A stretch of DNA of 50,464 nt, from NCBI GenBank assembly GCA_021151625.1, contig JAGKWY010000030.1:1-50464 (forward strand). The letters are read 5' to 3'. The notes under the pieces are model-generated. The model did no database searches and was not told where the DNA came from. It saw only the letters and a list, made by a program, of their open reading frames with translations. This document shows positions 34,175-43,436 of this stretch, piece by piece. Positions within the stretch are counted from its first letter, which is position 1, and every line of letters begins with the position of its first letter. The position numbers and the translations under genes were made by a program. This stretch comes from Gammaproteobacteria bacterium (GTDB lineage: Bacteria; Pseudomonadota; Gammaproteobacteria; Pseudomonadales; Cellvibrionaceae).

Positions 34175-34190
34175 GCAACACCGGTGTTGC
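34175..34190. other. Palindrome after rtcR
   Basis: GCAACACCGGTGTTGC is a perfect 16 bp palindrome two bases after the double stop of rtcR. Only a weak T-rich tail follows, so it may be an inefficient terminator. Confidence 0.5.
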
Positions 34191-34282
34191 TGCTGTTTAA
34201 TGTAGTGTTTTATAGCTACCTATTGTGAAGCATTGAATTTTTTTTGAAGGGCAATAATAATTTTCGTTGTGGAGAATCGTTA

Positions 34283-35953
34283 ATGGTGTTGCTTGGGAAT
34301 AGCTTAAAAGGTCAGGTAATTGGATGGGCGGTGGCGTTGACCGCGGCCATTATATTGCAAGGTTGTGCAACAGGTGGAAAAAGTGCCACCACTGTTGTAA
34401 CTGATATGGCGTCGTCCAATTCAGGTAAACCAAAAATATCAGGCTTGGTTGATTTGGGTGGGCTCGATATTGTTGTGGGGGATACATTACCTGAATCGAG
34501 AAGCGATAAGCGTTTTTCACCCGGAGAATGGGTATTGTTGCAAGGTAGTAATCTGGGTGTGACAAAAGTCGATATAGATGGAACAGCAGTCCCTGTTACC
34601 AAATATTACCGCGGTCAGCCGCTATTTCAAATCCCGGTGGGCTTGTCGCCCCGAAAAGAACATCAAATACAATTGACCCATTCTGGAGGCAAGGCAAGCT
34701 ACACTTTTTTATCCAGTCATTATATTGTTGTTACAGATACAGACGATAAAACTATTCATTTGGTTCGCACCAATTCCACGGCAGAGGGGGGGATAGAGAG
34801 CGATTGGCTAAAACTGGACGCTAATTTTTCCCGGCCATTATTTAATTTAATATCGGCCGATAGTCGCTTTATGTTTTGCATCAATATTAAAGGGCGCGCG
34901 AACAATGCTGCTCTAAAACACCAGAGGGGCTACACCCTTGAAGTTGCTACCTTTCATCTGGCTGCTCCTGAAAAGCCTGAGCTGTTGACTTCAATTGATG
35001 TGGAAATTGAATCGGCTTTAACAGATGCAGTCATTGGCGATAATAATCAGCTAATGCTACTGGGGCGGCAGAGTTTGATTGTTTTGGATGTGTCAAACCC
35101 ACAAAAGCCTTTGCCTAGAGGGCGCATGATATTGCCGAATAACCCCAAAAAATTAGAGCATACCTATTATGGCGATGCGGTTTTTTTAAATGGAGGTACA
35201 CAAGTTGCTGCGCTTGAGGTTCAGAATAATACGGTCACTTTAATTGATATATCGGTAAACAATAATTTTACCCTGCTAGATAATTTGGCTGTGCTGCCAG
35301 AAAAAGCTATACCTTTCAGTGTGGATCTGGAGGCTGATCCGCAATCGCCCGGTAGTTTTTGGGTCCTGCAAGCCCCCAATTACCGGTTAATAGATTCACA
35401 ATTGTTTGGTAATTTATACGATCGCTATATTCAGCGAGAAGATGTTCCCTTTGAAAGAAAAGCGGTTTATCAATTGCAGAAAGTGCAAACAAGACAGGGA
35501 AAGCTTACTCTTGATAAGGTGCTGCAGCTACCGGAAGGCTATGCAGCTTACTATGCGGCCTTTGGTCGAGATGGCAGAATTTATGTGACAGCAACAAAAA
35601 TGAATTTTTTTTCGTCAGGTTTTTTTGTGGGCGATACAAAAAACATATTTGATGCTGCCAAAAGTATCCTGCGCGATAATGTTTCGTTGGGGCGGGTGAT
35701 TGCAGTAAATACCCAATCGGGTGCTATAGATAATGTTGCAGGCGGCGTTGGTATTTATTATCACCTTGTGGATGTTCCTGATATAGGCCCGGTCTTTTCC
35801 TTGCTTAAATTTGGCCCTTCATTGAGTTATCCTTTCATTGTCCCATCCTGGGGAGTGGGCATAAAATCTACAGGTACGTATACCAAGCGAAAAATGAATT
35901 ATCGTGCACTATTTCCGCCCTATTCTGTGGGGTATGTTGGGTATCAATATTAG
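34283..35953 (+). CDS. Lipoprotein with IPT/TIG-like and beta-propeller-like domains
   Basis: Predicted lipoprotein of 556 residues. I use ATG 34283 (GGAG 9 nt upstream); the frame is open 13 codons earlier. The lipobox is LQGC near residue 28. Residues ~70-150 (FSPGEWVLLQGSNLGVTKVDIDG) look like an IPT/TIG sandwich. From ~155 repeated beta units (HYIVVTDTDDKTIHLV, QSLIVLDVSNPQKPLP, VTLIDISVNN, RVIAVNTQSGAID) suggest a propeller of LVIVD/YVTN type. I do not recognise a specific family. Likely outer-membrane-facing scaffold or binding protein. Relation to rtcR upstream is not evident. Confidence 0.75.
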   Translation: MVLLGNSLKGQVIGWAVALTAAIILQGCATGGKSATTVVTDMASSNSGKPKISGLVDLGGLDIVVGDTLPESRSDKRFSPGEWVLLQGSNLGVTKVDIDGTAVPVTKYYRGQPLFQIPVGLSPRKEHQIQLTHSGGKASYTFLSSHYIVVTDTDDKTIHLVRTNSTAEGGIESDWLKLDANFSRPLFNLISADSRFMFCINIKGRANNAALKHQRGYTLEVATFHLAAPEKPELLTSIDVEIESALTDAVIGDNNQLMLLGRQSLIVLDVSNPQKPLPRGRMILPNNPKKLEHTYYGDAVFLNGGTQVAALEVQNNTVTLIDISVNNNFTLLDNLAVLPEKAIPFSVDLEADPQSPGSFWVLQAPNYRLIDSQLFGNLYDRYIQREDVPFERKAVYQLQKVQTRQGKLTLDKVLQLPEGYAAYYAAFGRDGRIYVTATKMNFFSSGFFVGDTKNIFDAAKSILRDNVSLGRVIAVNTQSGAIDNVAGGVGIYYHLVDVPDIGPVFSLLKFGPSLSYPFIVPSWGVGIKSTGTYTKRKMNYRALFPPYSVGYVGYQY

Positions 35954-35964
35954 ATCCAGTGTAT

Positions 35965-35997
35965 AAATATGGCAGCGGATTAGTTGCTGCCATATTT
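35965..35997. terminator. Bidirectional terminator
   Basis: AAATATGGCAGC and GCTGCCATATTT form a perfect 12 bp stem with a 9 nt loop between two convergent genes, A-rich on one side and T-rich on the other. Confidence 0.82.
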
Positions 35998-36035
35998 ATC
36001 GGTGAAGATCTAATGAGATTTTACTGTTTAAATAA

Positions 36036-37361
36036 TTAATGCATTGACGGTGTTTCCCAATTTGCCCAGCGTGATGTTTCTACCGGAAACGTACCATCAG
36101 TTTTTTGAATCTGGGTATTAGCGCTGGCATTATTCAGCAAAAATTTTTGCACAAATGCATTTACTTCCGGTTGCTGGCTTGCGGGCAGTTGGCAATGGTT
36201 GTGCCCACCCACTTGTGATACTCCCATATTGTCGCTTACGCCTAACGCCTTCCATATTTCGCGCGCAACAACGGCGGTTGTATAAGTGCTTTGATTGCCC
36301 AGCCATTCCATCGAAGTATTTTCGATAACCAATAAACCGCGCGGCGCAATTAATCCCATAACACTGTGATGATCAAACGGCAGTTTATTGGCTGCCTCGC
36401 TGAATATTTTAAATTGGTCGGTAAACCAAACGTTTTCCGTTACTATCTGGCGCAGGGTTTGAACATTTTGGCCTGCGGCCAGTTGTGCGTCGGATATGCG
36501 CCAGCTTGCTGCACCACCGGAGCCGGATTCCTGCATGATGGTCAGGGCAATGCGTTCATCCAATGCGCCGGTAACCAATGCACCTTTGCCATTGCGTGAG
36601 CAGCCGGTTACGCCTAAATGATTTGCATCGATTAATTTATTGTCTTGCATTTGCAGGACATCAATTAAACGGCTAACGCCCCAGGCCCAGGCGGTCATGG
36701 CGCTGGCGCTATGGTCGCTGCCATAAAGTTCATAAAATTTTCCTTTGCCGCGCGATTGTCCGTTTTGTTGTTCCCCGAGCAGATTGTTCGGGAATTGGAT
36801 AATGGCAATACCTTGCTTTGAGAGTTCTTCATTATTTAGAAATGAATTGCCTATGCCAATCATGGCCGGATAGGGCGCGGTACCGGCTGAAGGAAGGATA
36901 ATATTTGCATCAAACGAAATCTCTTTGCCATTTTCAGTTATGGCTACAGTGATTTTTTCTTTGCTAACTATGCCATGCACCTGTTGCGGCTTGGCGGGTT
37001 TTATTCCTAACTCGTAATGCTGTGCTTGTGCGGCGATTTCAACGCGACGGCAAGGCCATTGTTGCTTTTCAGTTATCTTGCTGCCATTCATCGCCACAAA
37101 TGGATTGGGTAGTTCGGGGATTTCAGCCAAATCGGCAAATGCGGCAAGTGGTGGAATATTGCAATGACCCGTGGAATTCTCTCCGGTTAAAACCGGGCTG
37201 GGGGTTGTGTTGGAATCGTTGGCGCTTACTGATGAAACCGAAAGCGGTGCGGATGTGGTTGGTGGTGTGGTGGAAGTGTTTTGGCTCTCACCACTGCCGC
37301 CACATCCAGCGACAAAAATAACTATTGCCGGGATAACATAATTTTTATTAAAAGCTCTCAT
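36036..37361 (-). CDS. CE15 glucuronoyl esterase (lipoprotein)
   Basis: Predicted lipoprotein of 441 residues (lipobox VAGC, Cys20). A Ser/Thr/Pro-rich linker (~22-65) precedes an alpha/beta hydrolase. Its nucleophile sits in the CE15 motif GCSRNGKG (S255). Downstream are MQESGSGGA, with the characteristic Glu, and the catalytic His in GGHNHCQLP. CE15 enzymes cleave the ester between lignin alcohols and 4-O-methyl-glucuronic acid of xylan, so it complements the xylanase cluster. It is predicted to be displayed on a membrane. It stands alone, convergent with the preceding lipoprotein gene. Confidence 0.92.
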   Translation of the reverse strand: MRAFNKNYVIPAIVIFVAGCGGSGESQNTSTTPPTTSAPLSVSSVSANDSNTTPSPVLTGENSTGHCNIPPLAAFADLAEIPELPNPFVAMNGSKITEKQQWPCRRVEIAAQAQHYELGIKPAKPQQVHGIVSKEKITVAITENGKEISFDANIILPSAGTAPYPAMIGIGNSFLNNEELSKQGIAIIQFPNNLLGEQQNGQSRGKGKFYELYGSDHSASAMTAWAWGVSRLIDVLQMQDNKLIDANHLGVTGCSRNGKGALVTGALDERIALTIMQESGSGGAASWRISDAQLAAGQNVQTLRQIVTENVWFTDQFKIFSEAANKLPFDHHSVMGLIAPRGLLVIENTSMEWLGNQSTYTTAVVAREIWKALGVSDNMGVSQVGGHNHCQLPASQQPEVNAFVQKFLLNNASANTQIQKTDGTFPVETSRWANWETPSMH

Positions 37362-37415
37362 GTGCTGTGTCCTTATTATTAAGGTTGGTGTTGCTATGAG
37401 AGGTTGTGTCTGAAT

Positions 37416-37452
37416 AAAACTCTTATCGTTGTTTTCCTACGATAAGAGTTTT
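37416..37452. terminator. Terminator of the SbtA-like gene
   Basis: AAAACTCTTATCGT and its complement form a perfect 14 bp stem around a 9 nt loop. On the minus strand TTTTATT follows, so it ends the transporter transcript before the CE15 gene. Confidence 0.88.
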
Positions 37453-37471
37453 CATAATGATCTGCAATTGG

Positions 37472-38410
37472 CTAAACACGACTTATCATTTCTATGACCT
37501 GATAATAAATTGGAATTCCAATTAGTACGTTCAGTGGAAAGGTAACTCCGAGTGCGGCGAAAATCGCCAGGCCAACATCGGCTTCTTTTATTGCCGCTTT
37601 AATGGCCGCAGGTGCGGCGATATAAGATGCGCTTGCGGTTAATGATGCAAGAATTAATGTGCTGCCAATCGGTAAATGCAAGGCAATGCCGGCGGCAGTT
37701 CCTATAAGTGCTAATACAGATGGCGCGAGCAAGGCAAAACCAATTAATCTCCAGTGTTGTGTTGGGAAGGGATTCAAATGTTGCGATGCACAAACACCCA
37801 TTTCCAACAGGAAGAGTGCGAGTAACGCTTTAAATGCGCCGAGAAATAGCGGAGCAACATCTCTACTCGCGTCAGGTCCGTATAGGTAGCCAATAATTAC
37901 CCCGCCGGTTAGCAATACAACTCCGCGACTGGTCAGTGCCTCATGCCAAATTCCCTTCATGCTGGCTCCTGCACCAGTGGCTTTTTTATACAGCAATATT
38001 CCCACCACTATCGCCGGCAATTCCAGCAGTACTAAATAGAGTGTGGTCTGTGGGGCGATGCTGAGGTTATTGGCCTCCGCAAATGCGATGGCAACTGCGA
38101 AGGTGCCGGCGCTGGCAGAGCCATAGTGCGCGGCGATACTGGCGCTATTGGCGGCATTCAGTTGTACTAGTTTGCGCAATAAAGGGTAGAGCAGTAGGGG
38201 AATCGCAACTCCCAGCAGGATCACCGTAATCACTTCTGGCAGCAATTGCCAATTCACATTGCCGTGTAACGCCAGGCCACCCTTCAGGCCGAGTGTCAGC
38301 ATCAACAGTATGCTCAGGGTGTCGTAAGCGGCCTTGGGGACTTTTAAGTCTGATTTGGCTACCCCGGCCAGAACGCCGAGCAGGAAGAACATAATTACGA
38401 TATCGGGCAT
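37472..38410 (-). CDS. sbtA: SbtA-like sodium-dependent bicarbonate transporter
   Basis: Predicted inner-membrane protein of 312 residues with about ten hydrophobic helices in two inverted halves. Typical SbtA stretches are LLMLTLGLKGG, HYGSASAGTFAVA, FLLEMGV and LTASASYIAAPAAIK. I choose the second ATG (38410) because AGAGG is 8 nt before it; the first (38416) leaves 2 nt. SbtA in cyanobacteria imports bicarbonate with sodium; homologues in heterotrophs may supply bicarbonate for carboxylases. The divergent LysR gene probably regulates it. No PII-like SbtB is adjacent. Confidence 0.9.
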   Translation of the reverse strand: MPDIVIMFFLLGVLAGVAKSDLKVPKAAYDTLSILLMLTLGLKGGLALHGNVNWQLLPEVITVILLGVAIPLLLYPLLRKLVQLNAANSASIAAHYGSASAGTFAVAIAFAEANNLSIAPQTTLYLVLLELPAIVVGILLYKKATGAGASMKGIWHEALTSRGVVLLTGGVIIGYLYGPDASRDVAPLFLGAFKALLALFLLEMGVCASQHLNPFPTQHWRLIGFALLAPSVLALIGTAAGIALHLPIGSTLILASLTASASYIAAPAAIKAAIKEADVGLAIFAALGVTFPLNVLIGIPIYYQVIEMISRV

Positions 38411-38542
38411 GGTCATAACCTCTTAACTTGCCGTAGTTGACAGTATTCGAGGTTATTTTGGCGACTCTTTTGAATAGATGATAATTAATGTTTATGCTTG
38501 TTGGTATTGATGATTATCTATATTGGTCGTTGGAGACCAGCT

Positions 38543-39493
38543 TTGAATATCCGCCACCTTACGTTTCGTTTGCTGCAAGTTTATATCGCGGTAATCCGCA
38601 CGGGGTCCATTTCCCAGGCGGCAGCGCAATTGCATCTGACCCAGCCAACCGTATCCCAGCAGATAAAGCGCCTGACGGAAGCGGTGGGCGATGAGTTGCT
38701 TGAAGTTCGAGAGGGGCAATATCAACCAACTTATGTCGGGCGCGAGCTATACCATGCGGCATTGGATGCGCTGGGGCGGTTTGATGATTTCAACAGCTTT
38801 TTAAGCGAGGCGGCGCAGGGCGATAAGGGCCACTTTAGCCTGGGGGTTGTGACCACTGCGCAATATGTTTTGCCCTTATTACTGAGCCCTTATACACAGC
38901 AGTATCCCGGTGTGGATGTGACTTTTAATATCGGCAACCGCAGCAGTGTGTTGCAGCGTTTTCAAAATCAACTTGATGATTTGTATTTGTTTAGTCATCC
39001 ACCCACTGGCGACCATGTAGTAAGCGGGCGATTTTTGCGTAACCCCTTAGTGTTGATTGCACCACTGAATCATTGGGCGGCAAAAAAGAAATCGCTGAAA
39101 TTTTCGGAATTGGTTAACGAGCGATTTTTAATGCGCGAGCCGGGCAGTGCGACGCGCATGGTGTTTGAAAATTGGCTGCGCGAGCAGAATTATCAATTGC
39201 ATAACACTTTGCAAATTGAAAGCAATGAAGTGATTCGGATGAGTGTGGAAACCGGGTTGGGCTTGGCTGTACTTTCCGAGCACACCCTGGCGCAAGCCAA
39301 CGCCAAGGTAGCAATTTTGCCGGTAAAGGATTTTCCGCTCACCAGTCACTGGTATCTGGTACGCCATGGCGACCGGCGTTTACCGGTCGCCGCGCATAAT
39401 TTTATCCGTTATATGAATGCGCATTTAGCTGAGTGGGTGGATGAAAAATATATCCGCAATGAACTGGATTTACTGCTGGACGGGCACGGATAA
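38543..39493 (+). CDS. LysR-family transcriptional regulator (CbbR-like)
   Basis: Predicted regulator of 316 residues. I place the start at TTG 38543 (LNIRHLTFRLLQVYIAV), since GGAG lies 7 nt upstream and the extra N-terminal codons from ATG 38498 are not LysR-like. The winged helix is at ~1-60 (RTGSISQAAAQLHLTQPTVSQQIKRL) and the effector domain at ~90-300. Regulators of this type often control bicarbonate transport or carbon fixation genes. It is divergent from the sbtA-like gene about 130 bp away. Its 3' end overlaps the convergent nuclease gene by 24 bp. Confidence 0.92.
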   Translation: MNIRHLTFRLLQVYIAVIRTGSISQAAAQLHLTQPTVSQQIKRLTEAVGDELLEVREGQYQPTYVGRELYHAALDALGRFDDFNSFLSEAAQGDKGHFSLGVVTTAQYVLPLLLSPYTQQYPGVDVTFNIGNRSSVLQRFQNQLDDLYLFSHPPTGDHVVSGRFLRNPLVLIAPLNHWAAKKKSLKFSELVNERFLMREPGSATRMVFENWLREQNYQLHNTLQIESNEVIRMSVETGLGLAVLSEHTLAQANAKVAILPVKDFPLTSHWYLVRHGDRRLPVAAHNFIRYMNAHLAEWVDEKYIRNELDLLLDGHG

Positions 39494-40324
39494 ATCCAGG
39501 CGCGCAATCACCGGGAAGTGATCGGATGGGTACACACCATTGTAGGTTGTAGCATCCACCTGATGCGTCAGCACTTTAGAATCTTTTTTTACAAATACAA
39601 AATCGATTTTGTTATCTGTCTCGGCATTTTTTCCAAAATCATTAAAGGTTTTATTGCCGCCCGTTGCTGGTGTTGTGGCTATTTTGGCAGCGTCGGCCAA
39701 GGTTTGGGTGATGATTTCATAGCCCTTTGCATCGGCTTTAAAATTAAAATCGCCTGTCACTACAAAATTGTCCTGTGTGCCGAGTTTGGCGATTTCAGCA
39801 AGCAGGAATTTTGCACTTTCCTGGCGAGCCAGTTCACCTTCATTATCAAAATGGGTGTTAAAGACCAGCAAGGTTTTTTTATTCATGGCATCGGTTAATT
39901 TGGCGATGCTGAGTGTCCGACGAAAAGAAGCATCCCATCCGCGCGACACTTGTTGTGGGGTTTGTGATAACCAGAGTGTTTGTTGTCCAATTAGCGCGAA
40001 GCGGTTGTGACGAAATAAAATGGCAGTGGTTTCACCTTTTTCTTTGCCATCTTCGCGGCCCACGCCAATCCAGGAATAGTCATCCAGCATTTCCACCAGA
40101 TCTTCAACTTGCGGAATTTCTGCCTCTTGCAGGCCGATGATATCCGGGTTGTGCATTTTGATCAGGTGCGCCACCAGGTATTTACGTTTTTTCCAATAGT
40201 TCGCATTTTCAGGAGATTCACAGGAGCCGCAACGGATGTTGTAAGTCATTACATCCAGTGTCTGGGCTTGAATAAATCCGGAGCAACTCAGGGACAATAA
40301 TGCGATCAGCAAAAATTTCATCAT
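39470..40324 (-). CDS. Exported endonuclease/exonuclease/phosphatase family protein
   Basis: Predicted secreted protein of 284 residues with signal peptide MMKFLLIALLSLSCSGFIQA. The EEP fold is clear: VMTYNIRCG, the metal Glu in IGLQEAE, NTHFDNEG, VTGDFNF and the C-terminal SDHFPV with the catalytic His. Such secreted members hydrolyse nucleic acid, sphingolipid or phosphate esters; the substrate is not resolved. The start ATG overlaps the stop of the DUF2007 gene (ATGA), with GGAG upstream. The two are coupled. Confidence 0.9.
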   Translation of the reverse strand: MMKFLLIALLSLSCSGFIQAQTLDVMTYNIRCGSCESPENANYWKKRKYLVAHLIKMHNPDIIGLQEAEIPQVEDLVEMLDDYSWIGVGREDGKEKGETTAILFRHNRFALIGQQTLWLSQTPQQVSRGWDASFRRTLSIAKLTDAMNKKTLLVFNTHFDNEGELARQESAKFLLAEIAKLGTQDNFVVTGDFNFKADAKGYEIITQTLADAAKIATTPATGGNKTFNDFGKNAETDNKIDFVFVKKDSKVLTHQVDATTYNGVYPSDHFPVIARLDLSVPVQQ

Positions 40325-40635
40325 GATGACTCCGGTTTTTCTGATTGGCAGCTCCAGCAATAATCAAAAGCCGGTTCATTAATTTCCTGACATTGGCTGC
40401 AGAACCATTGTGGTAAGTGGGATTGTGAAAAAGCGTTTTCAATTATTACTGCTGCGCGCTCGTGTTGCGCATCATTGACTACCCATAATTCCGGCCAGCT
40501 GCTGATAGGTGCTAACTCCCCAATTGCACTGGCCGCAAATTCATTTTTCCACACGCAGTGAATGCCGGCTTGCTCCAGCAAGTTGTGCGCATTGCTGACA
40601 AACAGCCGGTTTTCATGAGTGTAGACGAGTTTCAT
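40321..40635 (-). CDS. DUF2007 protein with C-terminal zinc ribbon
   Basis: Predicted protein of 104 residues. The N-terminal ~70 residues fit the DUF2007 signal-transducer-like fold (KLVYTHENRLFVSNAHNLLEQAGI, then PELWVVND). The C-terminus is a zinc ribbon, CSQC and CWSC, typical of this gammaproteobacterial version. It lies 13 bp after apbE and overlaps the nuclease start. This indicates an apbE, DUF2007, EEP operon. Confidence 0.88.
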   Translation of the reverse strand: MKLVYTHENRLFVSNAHNLLEQAGIHCVWKNEFAASAIGELAPISSWPELWVVNDAQHERAAVIIENAFSQSHLPQWFCSQCQEINEPAFDYCWSCQSEKPESS

Positions 40636-40648
40636 TGGCTTTTTTCCA

Positions 40649-41710
40649 CTATTGGGGTTGATGCAAGCTAACGTCTTTAAAGGTTTTTAAACTGTCACTT
40701 TCATGCTCGATTAACTCATCGCCCTGTTGGTCGATAAACAATACCGGCAGCTGATTGGCGTTGGCCACTTTTAATCCTTCCTCGCTGCCCAGGCACAAAA
40801 GTGCGGTAGACCAGGCATCGGCAATGGTGGGATTTTCGTGGAAGAGCGTCACTGAAACTGTGTTGTGTTCGACAGGTTTGCCAGTGCGTGCATCCAGAAT
40901 GTGGCTGTAACGCTTACCGTTGCTATCAAAGAAATGACGATAGGTGCCAGAGGTCATTAATGCCATAGGTGCGCCTGAGTCAAAACTGGCAATCTTATGC
41001 AACTTGCGCTCATTGGGTAGTGGTTTTTCTACGGCGATTCGCCAGGGGGCGCCGTCAGGTTTTTTGCCGCGCGTTTGCAACTCACCGCCAATTTCTACCA
41101 AATAATTTTGCACACCAAATTGCTCCAATACTTTTACGATACGACCCACGCTGTAGCCCTGGCCAATGGAGGAAATATCCACGCGCAACTCCGGCAATTG
41201 TTTGCGCAAATGGGTACCGTCGATAGTTTCAAGCTTATTCATGCCGACATTGCCGAGTGTTTGCGCGAGAGCTTCATCGGTGGGTGGAGAAAACACATCC
41301 TTTTTAAAACCCCATAAATCAAACAGGGGTTTAATGGTCAGGTCATAGCAACCGTTGCTCGCGGTATATACTTTGCGCGCTTCTTCAATTAATGCAATTA
41401 GCTCGGCGTCAGCCGTTACTACATCGGTAGTTTTTTGTGCATTAAATTCTTCGATGGCTGAGTCGTCGCGATAATTGGAAAGCGCCTTGTCGATACGTGC
41501 AAATTCATCGTTGACAGCTTTCTCAATGGTGCTAATGGGCGTTGTTGAATCCTCTGGTAATTCAAAGGTCAGGTTGTAAGTGGTGCCCTGGGCGGCGCCC
41601 TGGATTTTGCTTAACTCCGGCGCTTTGCTACAGCCGGCCAGGAGTGCGATGGATAGTGCCAGGCCTAAATAGCGACGAGGCGAGGGTGATGCGGGGTGTG
41701 TGCGGGACAT
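40649..41710 (-). CDS. apbE: FAD:protein FMN transferase, ApbE family lipoprotein
   Basis: Predicted lipoprotein of 353 residues with lipobox LAGC (Cys27) and GGAG 7 nt before the ATG. ApbE domains cover ~38-340, with the family motifs YNLTFEL start, SNYRDDSAI, LTIKPLFDLWGF, VDISSIGQGYSV, YLVEIGGELQ and the SGTYRHFF and SHILDARTGKPV segments. It attaches FMN covalently to Thr/Ser of flavoproteins such as NqrB/C and RnfD/G on the periplasmic face. No nqr or rnf genes are in the window. Confidence 0.95.
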   Translation of the reverse strand: MSRTHPASPSPRRYLGLALSIALLAGCSKAPELSKIQGAAQGTTYNLTFELPEDSTTPISTIEKAVNDEFARIDKALSNYRDDSAIEEFNAQKTTDVVTADAELIALIEEARKVYTASNGCYDLTIKPLFDLWGFKKDVFSPPTDEALAQTLGNVGMNKLETIDGTHLRKQLPELRVDISSIGQGYSVGRIVKVLEQFGVQNYLVEIGGELQTRGKKPDGAPWRIAVEKPLPNERKLHKIASFDSGAPMALMTSGTYRHFFDSNGKRYSHILDARTGKPVEHNTVSVTLFHENPTIADAWSTALLCLGSEEGLKVANANQLPVLFIDQQGDELIEHESDSLKTFKDVSLHQPQ

Positions 41711-41849
41711 AGCTAGACTCCGGAAATCTATTTAAATCATTAGCGGGCATTATAGCGGCCGATTGCGTGTGGATAAGTCTGTTTTTTGCGCAATTCGGGG
41801 TTATCATCAAAACTTAACCTAATTTATCTCACTGCATAAAGGAGTGGTC

Positions 41850-42419
41850 ATGCTCTATTCCGCCAACCAAACCAGCGCGCGCCTGCTGTTAGAATTTGCC
41901 CAGAATAAGTGGATTGATAACAATGCTAATGCCGATTTGCAGGATCACCAGCGCTATCTACTGCTGCATGACCTCTATATCAAAGCGCGCAGCTTTAGCA
42001 TCATTAACAAGGTCGCTTTCTGGTTTGCCCTGCTTGGTGGCATAGCGGTTGTGGCTTGGCCGATGGTTGCCGAGTTATTTAATATCTTTAGCTGCAATAA
42101 GGATTTTTTGGTATTGGCTTCTGAGCTATCTAAATTCTTTGGTTGTGATACGGGTGGGGAGCTAATTAAGAATTTTTTTTCGTCAGCTGTTACCCAAACC
42201 ACTATCACCGCTTTTGCCGGCCTAGCGTTTGCCATTTACTCCCACTATAAAAAACGCCAGATGTTTGTAGAGAATTTAATGCGTTCTATTGTGTATGCCG
42301 AGGATTGGGAAGCAACCATGGCGGTGCGGGTCATCAAGGAAATTGAACGCATTGATTCTGGCTTTGGTTTTGCGGAGACACTGGGTAAAAAATCTAAAAA
42401 TACCAACGAGGAAAATTAA
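41850..42419 (+). CDS. Two-helix membrane protein of unknown function
   Basis: Predicted protein of 189 residues. AAAGGAG is 5 nt before ATG 41850. Two hydrophobic helices (~51-72, WFALLGGIAVVAWPMVAELF, and ~108-130, TTITAFAGLAFAIYSHY) separate a helical N-terminus from a C-terminal helix (FVENLMRSIVYAEDWEATMAVRVI). A Cys pair (FSCNK and FFGCD) lies in the connecting loop. I do not recognise the family. It is convergent with rdgC. Confidence 0.75.
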   Translation: MLYSANQTSARLLLEFAQNKWIDNNANADLQDHQRYLLLHDLYIKARSFSIINKVAFWFALLGGIAVVAWPMVAELFNIFSCNKDFLVLASELSKFFGCDTGGELIKNFFSSAVTQTTITAFAGLAFAIYSHYKKRQMFVENLMRSIVYAEDWEATMAVRVIKEIERIDSGFGFAETLGKKSKNTNEEN

Positions 42420-42443
42420 ACGACGTGTGAGAAAAACCTTTAA

Positions 42444-42463
42444 GTCGCCGCTAGTGCGGCGAC
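42444..42463. terminator. Hairpin between convergent genes (rdgC terminator)
   Basis: GTCGCCGC and GCGGCGAC form a perfect 8 bp stem with a TAGT loop. On the minus strand TTAAAGGTTTTT follows, which suits termination of rdgC. Confidence 0.7.
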
Positions 42464-42467
42464 TGTA

Positions 42468-43376
42468 TTACACAGGATCGCTTTCACCACCAAAGGCAGC
42501 GAGCAGGGCAGCAATAAAATTTTTCAATTCCATCGCCATAATCGCAAAGTCAGCATCAAATTGTTCGGCTTTGCTTTCAGGGTTGCGCTCGTTGGCTTTA
42601 TCGCTAATCACATCTTCAAACTTCACGCGCTTGATACCCAGCTGATCATCAATAATGCAGCTGATAGCTTCTTTCCACACCAGCGCAATCTTGCTGACGT
42701 GCATGCCGCTTTCCAGGTGATTGCGAATTTCTGCCGCGGTGAGATCCAGTTTTTTACAGCGCACTACACGGCCATCTTTGGTGGCTTGCAGCTCTACTTC
42801 CTCGCCCAATTCAAACTGATGTGGCGCCTGGCTTTCGCGCAGCCAATGAGTCATCACTTGCGTGGGAATATTTTTAGGGGCGATCGGTAAGCAGCGCAAA
42901 CTGCCCAGTGCTTCGCGCAATTTGCTCAGTAAATCTTCCGCGCGTTTTGCCGAGGATGAATTCACCACAATTAATTTTTCTTGCGGCGCTATATAGGCGT
43001 AATCCAGCGTGGAGCGGGTAAATGCCTTGGGTAGTAATGAAAAAATAATTTCATCTTTTAATGAATCGCGTTCTTTGCGGCTAACCGGGCGCGATTCTGC
43101 TTCATTAATCGCCTGGACTTTTTCTTCCAATGCCTCTTTGATTACGCCACCGGGCAGAATTTTTTCCTGCTTCTTGGCGCAGATCATGATGTAGCCGTTG
43201 GTCACATGCACAAACTCGCTGCCGTGACGACCGAGCGGGAACTCAAAACCATAGCGTAGAGGATCAAGACTGCCGCAGGGGTTAAAGCAAAACTCGGCGA
43301 GCTTTTCATTTAATTCTTCGGTGGAAATAGTCCACTCTTCGGTCAAGCGATACAAACGTAAATTTTTAAACCACAT
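42468..43376 (-). CDS. rdgC: Recombination-associated protein RdgC
   Basis: Predicted protein of 302 residues, the normal RdgC length. It starts MWFKNLRLYRLTE and has FCFNPCGSLDPLRYGFEFPLG and the PVSRKERDSLKDEI segment, all typical. RdgC forms a ring dimer around double-stranded DNA and modulates RecA. It is transcribed alone. The upstream 240 bp hold a large inverted repeat. Confidence 0.96.
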   Translation of the reverse strand: MWFKNLRLYRLTEEWTISTEELNEKLAEFCFNPCGSLDPLRYGFEFPLGRHGSEFVHVTNGYIMICAKKQEKILPGGVIKEALEEKVQAINEAESRPVSRKERDSLKDEIIFSLLPKAFTRSTLDYAYIAPQEKLIVVNSSSAKRAEDLLSKLREALGSLRCLPIAPKNIPTQVMTHWLRESQAPHQFELGEEVELQATKDGRVVRCKKLDLTAAEIRNHLESGMHVSKIALVWKEAISCIIDDQLGIKRVKFEDVISDKANERNPESKAEQFDADFAIMAMELKNFIAALLAAFGGESDPV

Positions 43377-43436
43377 GGAAAATCCGATAACAAAAAATAT
43401 CTTTCAACCGGCTGGCCAGGTGCGATAAAGCAGGGG

